A stretch of DNA of 43,367 nt from an uncultured Helcococcus sp. (GCF_946998255.1 NZ_CAMPYN010000002.1:1-43367), one strand, 5' to 3'. Counted from the stretch's first letter, positions 1 to 8,660 are shown. Translations and numbers: made by a program. The notes: generated by a model not told the origin, from the sequence alone.

Positions 1-60
1 TATATCTTTCATAAAGTTATTTATTTTTTACTTGACTTCATATAGTTAGTCTTAAAAATA

Positions 61-114
61 ATAAATAAAAAATAGTAAAGCCGCAAATTTACTATTTAAT
101 TTTACGGCTTTACT
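61..114 (-). terminator. Rho-independent terminator of the 5'-nucleotidase gene
   Basis: A perfect 10-bp inverted repeat (AGTAAAGCCG at 74-83, CGGCTTTACT at 105-114) lies just past the stop codon at 125. On the minus strand it is followed by a T-rich run (complement of 60-73). This is the form of an intrinsic terminator. Positions 1-60 show nothing recognisable. Confidence 0.85.
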
Positions 115-124
115 TATTATATGG

Positions 125-2350
125 TTAGTTTACTTTATTTTCCTTTTTTCTTCTATTTAATACAATGAATCCACCTGCTGATACAGCTAGTAAAGCTATA
201 GGTGCTAATAAGCTTATATCACCTGTTTTTGGTGATGCCTTTGAACCTTTGTCTTTAGGTTTTGCTGTCATTTCTAATGAAGTTTCGTTTGTTGCTTTTG
301 ATTTTTCTACAACTAAAGCAACTTCTAGTGTTCCTTCTTTTGTTGTTTCACCTTCTTCAAAAGCTAATTCTAGTTTATGTTCTCCAACTTCTAGTTTAGC
401 TAAGTCTTCTTTTACTATATGAATTATTGTTGAACCTTCTGTTGCCTTCACAGCTAAAGGTTTTCCGTCTAATTTAACAGAATATTCTGTTCCAAAATCA
501 GCATTCACTCTTATTTGAACGTCTTTAGCTTTTCCTTCTGTCCATTTAAATTCAACATTTTCTAATACTTTGTCATTTTCATCTATAATATTTAAATCTA
601 TTTTATTATTTGGTGTTGGTTCACCTGGCTTTGGTGTTGGTTCACCTGGCTCTGGTTTTGGTTCACCTGGCTCTGGTTTTGGTTCACCTGGCTCATCTTT
701 AACTAATATATTTGTAATCTTTACATCTTCATCTTTCAATGTAATTGGAGATAACTCTTTAATATAGTCCATTACAATTTCTGCCATACCTTCGTATACA
801 CCAACTTGGTAAGCACCTTCAAACATTGTATATCCGTCACCACCAACTGCCATAAAGTCATTTGTTGCTAGTGTATATGTCTTCTTTAGATCTATATCTT
901 CTCCACCAATTTTGATATTTACAACATCAATTGGTTTTCCATCTTTGTCAGTTAAGATATCAAAGGTTATATTTGATACTTGTGAATAAGCTCCTTTAGG
1001 TGCTGGATATGAATCAGTACCATGTTTCAAAGCTTCATAGATCTTTTGTCCAGTTGTTTCTATAACTGTAACAGTATTTCCAAATGGTAGAACTGTTAAT
1101 ACATCTCCCTTTGTAATTTTACCAGCTGAAATAGAATCTCTGATACCACCACCATTTGTCAATGCTACATCAGCATCCCCTACTTTTCTCATAGCATCAG
1201 CAATGATTGTTGAAAGGTTGGTTTGTCTTCTTCTTACTTGTTCTCTATCACCTTCTAAGTGAACTGTTGATTCACCAACAACTTCTTTTTTAATTGGTTC
1301 TACTTCTTCTTTTAATTGAGCTATATAAGCTTCAACTTCTGCATCCGGCTCAACATCTGTCAAATCTTTACCTATATGTGTATAAAAGTCAGCATAGTAA
1401 GAATTATTTTTGTTTTTTTCTAACATTTCTTTTGTATATGTGTGGTGGAATTGGTTTTCTACAGATACTTCTTTTGTTGTTTTATCAAAAGTAAGGGTAG
1501 CTTCACCTAACAATTCTGAATATTTAGCAGCTTGTGCATAGTATCCATTTCCTATTTTCTTTGAACCAATAGTATGACTGTGACCGTCAAGTAATAGGTC
1601 TATACCATCTACTTGTTCAAGTACGTAAGTACCTCTTTCTTCAAGTTTTGTTGACCCATCAATTCCTAAGTGAGTCATACAAATAATTATATCTGCACCT
1701 AATTTTTTCAATTCTGCAACTTTTCTTTTTGCTGTTACTACTGGCGCTTCAAAGTCTAATTCCTTTGTGTTTAGCGGGTTAGCCTTATACTTTGTTTCTG
1801 GTGTATCTATACCAAAAATACCTACCTTAACACCATCAAATTCTTTGATTAGGTGGTTGTCAAATGGTCTTACTTCTTTACCATCCTTTTTTTCAATAAT
1901 ATTTGAACCTAAAATTGGATATTTTCCACCTGCTAATTCAATATTGCTTTTCAATACATCATAAGAAAAGTCAAACTCATGGTTACCTAAAACTGAAGCA
2001 TCTACTCCAATTAATCCCATTAGAGCAAATGAAGGTGCACCTTTTTTCAAGTTAATTTCTATTGTACCTTGACTTGAGTCACCGTTATCTAATAATAACT
2101 TATTACCTTCTACACTGTCATAATAAGTTTTCATCTTGCCATAACCTATTTGAGATGTTCTTTTATTACCATAAGAAATTCTACCATGAACGTCATTCAT
2201 ATATAGAACTTTTATTTCTACCTTGTTGTCATCCTTTTTGTCATCTGCTCCTGTTTCATTTTGAGCAAATACTCCATGTACTGGTCCTAATACTAGAGCA
2301 AATACTAGTAGAAGACTTAGTAATGCATTGAATTTTTTACTTGAATTCAT
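125..2350 (-). CDS. Cell-wall-anchored 5'-nucleotidase / 2',3'-cyclic phosphodiesterase family protein
   Basis: 741 aa. A signal peptide (residues 1-29, cleavage near VFA|Q) is followed by a calcineurin-like metallophosphatase domain with the family motifs in order: D53-V-H55, D88-N-G-D91, G112-N-H-E-F-D117, and later GHSH. A 5'-nucleotidase C-terminal domain follows (NGGGIRD, and GGDGYTMF for nucleobase stacking). Then come a Pro-Glu-Gly spacer with repeated EPGEPKP, a domain of about 100 aa of Ig-like character, and a sorting signal SPKTG (706-710) with a hydrophobic helix and an RRKK tail. Enzymes of this family remove phosphate from extracellular nucleotides, so nucleosides can be imported. 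The sorting motif has Ser instead of the canonical Leu. The gene is monocistronic: its own promoter and operator are upstream and a terminator is downstream. The neighbouring deoD fits the same salvage role. Exact substrate is not determinable from sequence. Confidence 0.92.
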   Translation of the reverse strand: MNSSKKFNALLSLLLVFALVLGPVHGVFAQNETGADDKKDDNKVEIKVLYMNDVHGRISYGNKRTSQIGYGKMKTYYDSVEGNKLLLDNGDSSQGTIEINLKKGAPSFALMGLIGVDASVLGNHEFDFSYDVLKSNIELAGGKYPILGSNIIEKKDGKEVRPFDNHLIKEFDGVKVGIFGIDTPETKYKANPLNTKELDFEAPVVTAKRKVAELKKLGADIIICMTHLGIDGSTKLEERGTYVLEQVDGIDLLLDGHSHTIGSKKIGNGYYAQAAKYSELLGEATLTFDKTTKEVSVENQFHHTYTKEMLEKNKNNSYYADFYTHIGKDLTDVEPDAEVEAYIAQLKEEVEPIKKEVVGESTVHLEGDREQVRRRQTNLSTIIADAMRKVGDADVALTNGGGIRDSISAGKITKGDVLTVLPFGNTVTVIETTGQKIYEALKHGTDSYPAPKGAYSQVSNITFDILTDKDGKPIDVVNIKIGGEDIDLKKTYTLATNDFMAVGGDGYTMFEGAYQVGVYEGMAEIVMDYIKELSPITLKDEDVKITNILVKDEPGEPKPEPGEPKPEPGEPTPKPGEPTPNNKIDLNIIDENDKVLENVEFKWTEGKAKDVQIRVNADFGTEYSVKLDGKPLAVKATEGSTIIHIVKEDLAKLEVGEHKLELAFEEGETTKEGTLEVALVVEKSKATNETSLEMTAKPKDKGSKASPKTGDISLLAPIALLAVSAGGFIVLNRRKKENKVN

Positions 2351-2374
2351 TCAAGATCCTCCTTTTATTTTACC

Positions 2375-2404
2375 AAGATAACGTTATCTTAATATTTTAT
2401 TATA
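2375..2404 (-). promoter_or_regulatory. Promoter -10 box and perfect 16-bp palindromic operator of the nucleotidase gene
   Basis: The minus strand has a TATAAT box (2399-2404). Eight bases downstream, around the expected +1, sits the perfect palindrome AAGATAACGTTATCTT (2375-2390). The central CG and GATAAC half-sites resemble LacI-family operators; it matches the CcpA cre pattern except at the outermost bases. No convincing -35 box is visible. A related motif occupies the same place in front of deoD. Placement at the start site implies repression. Confidence 0.7.
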
Positions 2405-2405
2405 G

Positions 2406-2427
2406 AGGCCTAGCAGTGACTAGACCT
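2406..2427 (-). terminator. Possible weak terminator hairpin after deoD
   Basis: AGGCCTAG (2406-2413) and CTAGACCT (2420-2427) form an 8-bp stem with one G-U pair on the transcript. It lies between the deoD stop and the nucleotidase promoter. The downstream tract is only moderately U-rich, so termination is uncertain. Confidence 0.35.
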
Positions 2428-2472
2428 TAATAACCTAAATTTATATTAGCAATAATGATTATTGCTTTTTTA

Positions 2473-3186
2473 TTATTCTGGAGCTATTTCTAAAGCCATT
2501 TCCATCATTTCAGTATAGGCTTTTTCTCTAACTTCTGCAGATTCAGCTTCTTCAGAGTTGTCAGAAACAGTACATATACATAGGGCTTGTTTTCCACTTT
2601 CTAAAGCTTCCATGTATAGGCCTGCAGCTTCCATTTCTATTCCTAAACAATCATATTTTATTAGATTGTCTAAAACTTTTTGATCCCATTTTCTATAGAA
2701 TTCGTCAGATGATAATACTGAACCAAAGTTCACATTAATATCTGGATTTTCTTCTGCATATTTTGCAGATTTTAATAGTAAATCAAATGTTGCTGTAGGT
2801 GCAAAGTTTATAATATCAAACTTTCCATGCACTACAGATGCTGGTGTATTTGCTGATGTAGCAACAATTATATCTCTAACTTTTAAGTTTGGATTTAATC
2901 CACCTGCTGTACCTACTCTTATGATTGTTTTAACATCATAAAAGTTGTATAGTTCATGGTAATAAATCATTGCGGATGGTATACCCATACCTGATCCCAT
3001 TACAGAAACTCTTTTACCTTTATAGTATCCTGTAAATCCTAACATACCTCTAACATCGTTGAATTGTTCAACATCTGTAAGGAAGGTATCTGCTATAAAT
3101 TTAGCTCTTTTTGGGTCTCCTGGCATAAGCACTGTATTTGCTATTTGGTCCTTGCTGGTTGCCCCAATATGTGGTGTTGGTATCAT
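2473..3186 (-). CDS. deoD: Purine nucleoside phosphorylase, DeoD type
   Basis: 237 aa, the usual length of the hexameric DeoD family. It cleaves purine (deoxy)nucleosides with phosphate to base and (deoxy)ribose-1-phosphate in the cytoplasm. Visible family features are the N-terminal MPGDPKRAKFIA phosphate-binding segment, IIRVGTAGG in the centre, the IEMEAAG nucleoside-binding motif, and the TVSDNSE segment carrying the catalytic Asp. The start ATG has a GGAGA-type ribosome binding site a few bases upstream. The gene stands alone behind an extended -10 promoter with an operator related to that of the downstream nucleotidase gene, which suggests joint control of purine nucleotide scavenging. 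Confidence 0.95.
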   Translation of the reverse strand: MIPTPHIGATSKDQIANTVLMPGDPKRAKFIADTFLTDVEQFNDVRGMLGFTGYYKGKRVSVMGSGMGIPSAMIYYHELYNFYDVKTIIRVGTAGGLNPNLKVRDIIVATSANTPASVVHGKFDIINFAPTATFDLLLKSAKYAEENPDINVNFGSVLSSDEFYRKWDQKVLDNLIKYDCLGIEMEAAGLYMEALESGKQALCICTVSDNSEEAESAEVREKAYTEMMEMALEIAPE

Positions 3187-3248
3187 ATATTCTCCTTTTC
3201 TTTTCCATAAATTCTACATTAAAATTTATAGAAATATATTATGATATT

Positions 3249-3274
3249 GTTATCACGTTATCAATTTCAGTATA
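3249..3274 (-). promoter_or_regulatory. deoD extended -10 promoter with GATAACG-type operator
   Basis: On the minus strand TGC-TATACT (-10 at 3269-3274) is an extended -10 box. Just downstream lies GATAACGTGATAAC (3249-3262) inside TTGATAACGTGATAACAA, an imperfect dyad that shares GATAACGT with the palindrome before the nucleotidase gene. The position at +1 points to a repressor site. Confidence 0.6.
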
Positions 3275-3320
3275 GCATATTAAAAATAATTATTAAATAT
3301 GGTAAATATTTTTAGTTTAA

Positions 3321-4634
3321 TTATTTAGTTTCAAAAAAAACTCTCATTAATTTAATCATATCGATTTGATCTTGAATCCCTGCCATTTCTCTAGCTGAAT
3401 GCATAGCCAACATTGGATTACCTATATCGATATTTCTTATACCTGTATTTGTTTCTATAATGGCACCAATAGTTGATCCACCACGCATGTCTGACCTATT
3501 ATGAAAATATTGTAATGATATATTATTTTCTTTAGCTATGTTTTCCAAGACTGCCCTACCAAATCCATCTGTCGCATAAGATTTTCTTGCAGAATCTTTT
3601 ATTACTGGTCCTTGGTTTATTTTTGGCTTATTAGTAGGATCTGATTTTTCTAAATAGTTTGGATGTATAGCATGAGCTTGGTCAGCAGATATCATGAATG
3701 ATTCATATATTTGATTAATAAAATCTACTTCCTCATTTCCTAAAGTTAATGAGATTTTCTTCAATACATCTCTAAACATTGCTGAAGCTGCCCCTTGAAG
3801 GGTTGAAGAACCTATTTCTTCATTGTCAAAACCAACAAAAATTTGTGTATTTTCAGTTTCCTCTGCTTGTAGTAAGGCTGTTAAACCTGCATGCATCATA
3901 CCTAGGTTATCAATCTTTCCAGATTGGAAAAATTCAGCATTGTTACCAAATATATTTGCTGGTTCCCTATTGTATAGGAATAAATCATGACATAAAATAT
4001 CTTCTTTATTGATATCTAAATATTCTGTAATTAACTCATTTATATCAAAATCATCACCCAAGCCTAAAATTGGGAGCAAGTGATTTTGTGGGTTTGGTGC
4101 TTGTCCCTTTCTTTCTTCCATAGATTGCATATGGATAGCTAATGAAGGTATGGTCAATAAATCTTCATCAACATTTAATAGCTCAACTCTTGGTTTATGA
4201 GCACTTTCGCCTTTTATAAAGACTCTTCCTGCAATTGAAAGAGGTCTATCATACCAGGTATTTAATAAGGGACCACCATAAACTTCTGTATTTAATTGTA
4301 GGTATCCTTCCTTTTTTATAGTAGGATTTTCTTTAATTTTAAAAGTAGGAGAATCGGTGTGGGCACCAACAATTCTAAAGCCAGATTTTTTATCTTTTCC
4401 TACTACAAAGGCTATAATTGTTGAATTATTTATTATTAAATAATATTTATCTCCAGATTTTAATTTCCAGTTTTCTTCTAATTTTAATTCTTTAAATCCA
4501 CTTTCTTCTAATCTTTCTTTTGTAGCTAATGTTGAATGATACATAGATACAGATTCATCCAAATAATCTAATAAATCTAATATAATTTCATCATCTTCGC
4601 TTAATTCAATCTCTTCTAAATATTCTTTTTCCAT
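3321..4634 (-). CDS. M18 family aminopeptidase
   Basis: 437 aa from the ATG at 4634, which has a perfect GGAGG four bases upstream. The reading frame is open for 16 more codons, but those overlap the preceding gene and have no ribosome binding site. M18 enzymes are cytoplasmic di-zinc, dodecameric aminopeptidases that prefer acidic or neutral N-terminal residues. Visible metal and catalytic motifs are GAHTDSP (residues 90-96), KIDNLG, GFDNEEIGSS, SADQAHAIHPNY and the C-terminal LAMHSARE. Length and motif order fit the family throughout. It follows the flavin oxidoreductase gene by eight bases, so the two are probably cotranscribed. The peptide substrate is unknown. Confidence 0.92.
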   Translation of the reverse strand: MEKEYLEEIELSEDDEIILDLLDYLDESVSMYHSTLATKERLEESGFKELKLEENWKLKSGDKYYLIINNSTIIAFVVGKDKKSGFRIVGAHTDSPTFKIKENPTIKKEGYLQLNTEVYGGPLLNTWYDRPLSIAGRVFIKGESAHKPRVELLNVDEDLLTIPSLAIHMQSMEERKGQAPNPQNHLLPILGLGDDFDINELITEYLDINKEDILCHDLFLYNREPANIFGNNAEFFQSGKIDNLGMMHAGLTALLQAEETENTQIFVGFDNEEIGSSTLQGAASAMFRDVLKKISLTLGNEEVDFINQIYESFMISADQAHAIHPNYLEKSDPTNKPKINQGPVIKDSARKSYATDGFGRAVLENIAKENNISLQYFHNRSDMRGGSTIGAIIETNTGIRNIDIGNPMLAMHSAREMAGIQDQIDMIKLMRVFFETK

Positions 4635-4642
4635 AATTCCTC

Positions 4643-5974
4643 CTATTTTGATGCGCTTCCTGCTATATTTAATGGATCCCATGTTGGTGCAAAGCCTGGT
4701 GAATAAGGGAAGTCCATGAAGGCCAATTCTTCTACAGTAACTTCCTTATGGATAGCTACTACAAGTGCAGTAGACCTTTCCACAGCTCCTTTTTTACCAA
4801 ATATTTGTCCACCAATGATTTTTTTGGAATCTTCTAAATATACTAATTTAATATAAATATCTTCTTGACCTTTAATATATCCACTTTGGTTTTTTGATTT
4901 AATAAAGCTTGTCTTATATGCTAAATCCATATCTTTAGCCTTGCCTTCAGTCAATCCAACTGAGGCTGCGCCGTAGTCTCCTATCTTTATAGATGATGCA
5001 CCCAAGGCTCCAATATATTCTTTTTGATTATCAGATACAATATTCTCCCCAACTAATCTTCCCATTTTATTTGCATAGGTAGCTAGGGCTGAATAAAATT
5101 CTTCACCTAATATTTGATGGTAGACACTAGCACAGTCTCCTGCTGCATAGACATTATCTATTGAAGTTTTACCAGTTTTATCTATTATGATAGCTCCATT
5201 TTTAAGTTTCTTTAGACTTTCATCTTTGATAAATGCTGTATTAGGCTTAAATCCTAGGGCTAATATAGCACAGTCTAATTTTATATTACCTTTATCAGTA
5301 ACAATTTCTTTGGCTATACCATCTTCAGTCACAAAGGATTCGTAAGAATGTTCAAATAAGAATTCAACACCTTTATCTTCAGCTGCCTTGATAAGCATTT
5401 GTCTAATTTCTTCATCGAATACATTTTCCATTACACTTTTATCTCTATGGATTACTTTTACTTTTTTACCAAGTTCAGCCAATTGATCAGCCATTTCTAA
5501 ACCAATGAAACCAGCTCCAACTATTACCACATCTTTATAATCATCTAGTTTTTCTAATAGCTTGTTTGCATCTCTTTCCTTGGTCATTTTAAATACATTT
5601 TTAGCATCAGATCCATCACCAAAAATATTTGGAGTAGCTCCTGTACAAATAGCTAATTTATCATACTTAAGTGTTTTTTCTTCTTCATTTTTGAGGTCGT
5701 AAACTTTTACTTCGTTCTTACTAAAATCAATATCTTTTGCTTCATGGTTTAACAACACATTTATGCCTTTTGATTCAGTTTCTTCAACTGATCTTGCATA
5801 CATAATTGATGAATCTGTAAATTGCCTTCCTACATAATATGGAAGACCACAAGCTCCAAAAGATACATAATTTTCTTTTTCAATTATAGTAATGTTTGCA
5901 TCTGGATTTGTCCTCTTTGCCTTATTGGCAACTGAAGCACCTGCTGCAATACCACCGATTACTAATATATCCAT
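4643..5974 (-). CDS. CoA-disulfide reductase / NADH oxidase family FAD-dependent oxidoreductase
   Basis: 443 aa, a single-cysteine class pyridine-nucleotide-disulfide oxidoreductase. The N-terminal FAD motif GGIAAGAS (residues 7-14) is followed by SFGACGLPYYVG, with the redox Cys at residue 42. The NAD(P) Rossmann motif VGAGFIGLEMA lies near the middle, then VYAAGDCA for FAD, and a C-terminal dimerisation domain ending FAPTWDPLN. GLPYY after the Cys favours CoA- or persulfide/disulfide-reductase members; NADH oxidase cannot be excluded. There is no fused rhodanese domain. The ribosome binding site (AGGAGG) lies just past the hairpin that terminates the upstream ATPase transcript, so the promoter is unclear and some readthrough may be needed. 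A role in redox or oxygen defence is inferred from the family. Confidence 0.88.
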   Translation of the reverse strand: MDILVIGGIAAGASVANKAKRTNPDANITIIEKENYVSFGACGLPYYVGRQFTDSSIMYARSVEETESKGINVLLNHEAKDIDFSKNEVKVYDLKNEEEKTLKYDKLAICTGATPNIFGDGSDAKNVFKMTKERDANKLLEKLDDYKDVVIVGAGFIGLEMADQLAELGKKVKVIHRDKSVMENVFDEEIRQMLIKAAEDKGVEFLFEHSYESFVTEDGIAKEIVTDKGNIKLDCAILALGFKPNTAFIKDESLKKLKNGAIIIDKTGKTSIDNVYAAGDCASVYHQILGEEFYSALATYANKMGRLVGENIVSDNQKEYIGALGASSIKIGDYGAASVGLTEGKAKDMDLAYKTSFIKSKNQSGYIKGQEDIYIKLVYLEDSKKIIGGQIFGKKGAVERSTALVVAIHKEVTVEELAFMDFPYSPGFAPTWDPLNIAGSASK

Positions 5975-5984
5975 TTAGCCTCCT

Positions 5985-6015
5985 TATAAAAAAGAGACAG
6001 GATAACCTGTCTCTT
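5985..6015 (-). terminator. Terminator after the metal ATPase gene
   Basis: AAGAGACAGG (5992-6001), loop ATAA and CCTGTCTCTT (6006-6015) form a perfect 10-bp stem. On the minus strand a T6 run follows. It lies between the ATPase stop and the oxidoreductase start, only about 20 bases before the latter. Confidence 0.9.
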
Positions 6016-6053
6016 ACCAGTAATAAACAACTTATCACTTATATTATACCCCA

Positions 6054-7889
6054 TTATTTTTGCCACTTGAAATTTAAAAGCCTTAAACCATTTAAGATTA
6101 CTAAAATAGTAGATCCTTCGTGGAAGACAACCCCAGTAGGTAAATCTAATAATCCCAATAGGTTTAATGTGATTAGTATAATAATTACTCCTATTGAAAA
6201 TATAATATTTTGATAAATTATTTTATTTAATTTTTGACTTAATTTAAATGAGTGGAATAACTTATTTAAATCATTTTGAACTATTACTAAATCTGAAGAT
6301 TCCATGGCTATTGAAGTACCAGATCCCATAGATATACCAATATCGGCATTAGCTAAAGCTGGAGCATCATTTATACCATCACCTATCATAGCAACCGTTT
6401 TATTTTTATCTTGTTCTTCAGTAATAAATTTCATCTTATCTTCTGGTAACATTGAAGCTTGGTAGGCTTCTAAACCTAGCTTATCAGCTATCTTAGCCGC
6501 TACATTGTCATTGTCACCAGTAAGCATCTCAACTATAACACCTTCATCTCTAAATGATTTTATAGCTGGTATAGCTGAGTTTCTTAGCTTATCAGCAAGA
6601 GCTATATATCCGACTATTTCTTTTCCATGAGCTACATGAGATATAGTATTACCATCATTTTCAATATTTAAGAAGTTTTTTGGATCTGAGTAATTCATAT
6701 TTTTCTTGATATTTCCAACTATCAATTCTCCCATTTTTAAACCAACACCTGGGATCTCTTCTATTTCTTCATGGTTTTTTCCAGAAACATCGACTTGGTC
6801 AAAATATCTTACAATCCCTTGGGCTATTGGGTGGTTTGAACTTTGTTCCATGATTACTAGGTCTTTTATATATTCTTCTGGAATATCATATTCTACAACT
6901 TCAAAATCCCCATGGGTCAAAGTACCAGTCTTATCGGTAGCAATAATATCTACTTCTTCAAATATTTCCATGGCTCTACCATCCTTAAATAGGATACCAT
7001 TTTTAGCCCCATTTGAAATCGCTGATAAACTTGCTGGAGTAGCTGAAGCTATCAAGGCACAAGGTGAAGCAACTGTAAGTAGTACGATTCCTCTGTAAAA
7101 AGATTCATTAAATGAGTAGCCACGTATGTACATTAATCCTAGGATAAATAGTGGCACTGCTATAAGTACACCAATTACGTATTTTGATTCTATTCTATCA
7201 ATAATACTTTGTTTTTTTGATGGTCTATTTTGAGCTTGGTCAACCATCTTAATTATGTTTGAAAATACAGTATCTTTGTCTAGCTTACTTACTTCAATTA
7301 TAAATGAATCACCTTCATTTATAGTTCCTGCGAATACTTCTTCTCCTACTTTTTTTGTTACAGCTAATGATTCTCCTGTCAATGAAGCCTCATTTATAAC
7401 AGCTTCCCTGTCAAGATAACCATCAATCGGAATCTGGTCCCCTTTAGATACCATAACCTTATCTCCTATTTTTAGGCTAGAAGTAGGTACATGTTCTATA
7501 GTTCCATTATCCAAAATTATTTTTGCATTTTCTGGAACTTGCTTCATGAGTTCTTCTATAGACTTTGATGATTTAGACATTACATAATCTTCTAAGTTTT
7601 CTGCTGCTGCAAAAATGATTAGTAACATAGCACCTTCTGATTCGTAGTTAATTATTATAGAACCTAAAGCTGATAATATCATCAACAAGTCTACGTTCGG
7701 TTTCTTCTCTTTGAATGTGTCAACTATAGCATTTTTAGTAGCATAAAATCCTAGAAATATTATAGCTATATAAAACATCCAGGTAGATAAGTCATTACCT
7801 GAAGCTTGCAAAATGAAGCCTATGACGGTAAAAACTATACCTATAAGAAGAAATCTTGACTGCCTTTTACTTAATAAATATTTAAGCAT
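6054..7889 (-). CDS. P1B-4-type heavy-metal efflux ATPase (Co/Ni/Fe/Zn class)
   Basis: 611 aa. It has the P-type ATPase motifs TGES (171-174), the phosphorylation motif DKTGT (319-323), SSNHPIA with the P1B His-Pro pair, and GDGINDAPALANADIG. The transmembrane metal motif is SPC (275-277), and the last membrane segment has HEGST (from 590). SPC together with HEG is the signature of the P1B-4 subgroup (CoaT, CtpD, PfeT), which exports divalent cobalt, iron, nickel or zinc. No N-terminal CxxC or HMA metal-binding domain is present, as is common in this subgroup. The gene is preceded by a NiCo riboswitch, which supports Co/Ni (or Fe) as the exported metal. It has its own promoter upstream and a terminator downstream. 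Confidence 0.93.
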   Translation of the reverse strand: MLKYLLSKRQSRFLLIGIVFTVIGFILQASGNDLSTWMFYIAIIFLGFYATKNAIVDTFKEKKPNVDLLMILSALGSIIINYESEGAMLLIIFAAAENLEDYVMSKSSKSIEELMKQVPENAKIILDNGTIEHVPTSSLKIGDKVMVSKGDQIPIDGYLDREAVINEASLTGESLAVTKKVGEEVFAGTINEGDSFIIEVSKLDKDTVFSNIIKMVDQAQNRPSKKQSIIDRIESKYVIGVLIAVPLFILGLMYIRGYSFNESFYRGIVLLTVASPCALIASATPASLSAISNGAKNGILFKDGRAMEIFEEVDIIATDKTGTLTHGDFEVVEYDIPEEYIKDLVIMEQSSNHPIAQGIVRYFDQVDVSGKNHEEIEEIPGVGLKMGELIVGNIKKNMNYSDPKNFLNIENDGNTISHVAHGKEIVGYIALADKLRNSAIPAIKSFRDEGVIVEMLTGDNDNVAAKIADKLGLEAYQASMLPEDKMKFITEEQDKNKTVAMIGDGINDAPALANADIGISMGSGTSIAMESSDLVIVQNDLNKLFHSFKLSQKLNKIIYQNIIFSIGVIIILITLNLLGLLDLPTGVVFHEGSTILVILNGLRLLNFKWQK

Positions 7890-7931
7890 ACTTTCCTCCT
7901 TTATATTATTACTTAAATTTATCTAATTATA

Positions 7932-7978
7932 TAAAAAATCGCACCACAAGACAGTTGTTACTGTCTCACAGTGCGATT
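7932..7978 (-). terminator. Riboswitch-controlled terminator in the ATPase leader
   Basis: ATCGCAC/GTGCGAT outer stem (7971-7977 with 7938-7944) plus an inner GACAGT-type stem form a long hairpin, followed on the minus strand by T6 (7933-7938). Its 5' half uses the 3' end of the aptamer (CGCAC...GAGACAGT). In this riboswitch class metal binding prevents terminator formation and turns expression on. Confidence 0.88.
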
Positions 7979-8055
7979 AAATTCATAATCACAATCTGCT
8001 GCTAAGTCTTTTATAGCCCGGCTGCATGGTCACCCACCGCTTGTTCAGATTTGTA
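7950..8055 (-). ncRNA. NiCo (czcD) riboswitch aptamer
   Basis: Read on the minus strand, the leader contains the conserved NiCo core: GACCATGCAGCCGGGCT, then AGCAGCAGAT, then CGCACTGTGAGACAGT, in the same order and spacing that I recall for the czcD-motif aptamer. It is followed directly by a terminator and then a P1B-4 exporter gene, the expected genetic context. The class binds Co(II)/Ni(II) cooperatively and has also been reported to respond to Fe(II). The outer P1 helix looks weak here, so the exact 5' boundary is approximate. Confidence 0.85.
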
Positions 8056-8087
8056 TCTAATAATTAGATAACTATTAAGTTATTATT

Positions 8088-8116
8088 AATATAACATAAA
8101 AAATAGAATAATGCAA
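8088..8116 (-). promoter_or_regulatory. Promoter of the riboswitch-ATPase transcript
   Basis: TTGCAT (complement of 8111-8116), a 17-base spacer and TATATT (complement of 8088-8093) form a good sigma-A promoter on the minus strand. The predicted start near 8081 leaves room for the complete riboswitch. Confidence 0.7.
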
Positions 8117-8198
8117 ATGGAGATTTGGATTTTGTTAATACTTGTAATATATATATATATGCTATCTTGAATTAAAGAATATATTAAAAGGAGAAGAA

Positions 8199-8639
8199 AT
8201 GAAAAAATATTTGTTAATTATATTAGCTTTATGTTTGGTATTGGTAGGTTGCCAGAAGAAAGAAGAATTATTAAAAACTTCTACTGAGTTATATAGTAAT
8301 TCTAAGGAAGTATTAGAAATTTATGGACATGATGATATAGTAACTAAAGTAGTTATTACAGAAACTCGTTCTAATTTGAGCGATGAACAAATAATGAAAC
8401 TCAAAGAGGTGTACAATAAATATACAGATATTCTTAAAGATAAAAAATATATTCATTTGGAGCAAAAAATTGAAAATAATGTAGTAACAGACAGTACATA
8501 TTTAGATATGTCTAATAAAGAATATATTGTTGGATTAGTTGAATTAAAAGAACTTCCTGAATTTGTTAAAGTAAATGATAAATTGACATTAAATGAAGCT
8601 ATAAAAATCTACGAATCGTATGGATACGAATTTGATTAA
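8199..8639 (+). CDS. Small lipoprotein of unknown function
   Basis: 146 aa. The N-terminus is a lipoprotein signal peptide with lipobox LVGC (Cys at residue 18), so the mature protein of about 128 aa should be anchored to the outer face of the membrane. The rest is a mixed charged domain with a short beta-strand-like segment (KVVITETRSNL) and a C-terminal LTLNEAIKIYESYGY. Size and layout recall the YehR/DUF1307 lipoproteins, but I cannot assign it firmly. A GGAG ribosome binding site precedes the ATG. It is a single-gene unit reading away from the ATPase, with its own terminator. Confidence 0.8.
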   Translation: MKKYLLIILALCLVLVGCQKKEELLKTSTELYSNSKEVLEIYGHDDIVTKVVITETRSNLSDEQIMKLKEVYNKYTDILKDKKYIHLEQKIENNVVTDSTYLDMSNKEYIVGLVELKELPEFVKVNDKLTLNEAIKIYESYGYEFD

Positions 8640-8660
8640 AAATATTTTTTAATATAATAA

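Noticed and set aside
4635..4682. Longer N-terminus of the M18 aminopeptidase
   Set aside because: The extra codons overlap the preceding gene and the true ATG at 4634 has a perfect GGAGG.
6054..7889. Copper or zinc/cadmium (CPC-type) ATPase
   Set aside because: The membrane motif is SPC with HEGST in the last helix, and no CxxC domain is present; this is the P1B-4 pattern, and the NiCo riboswitch agrees.
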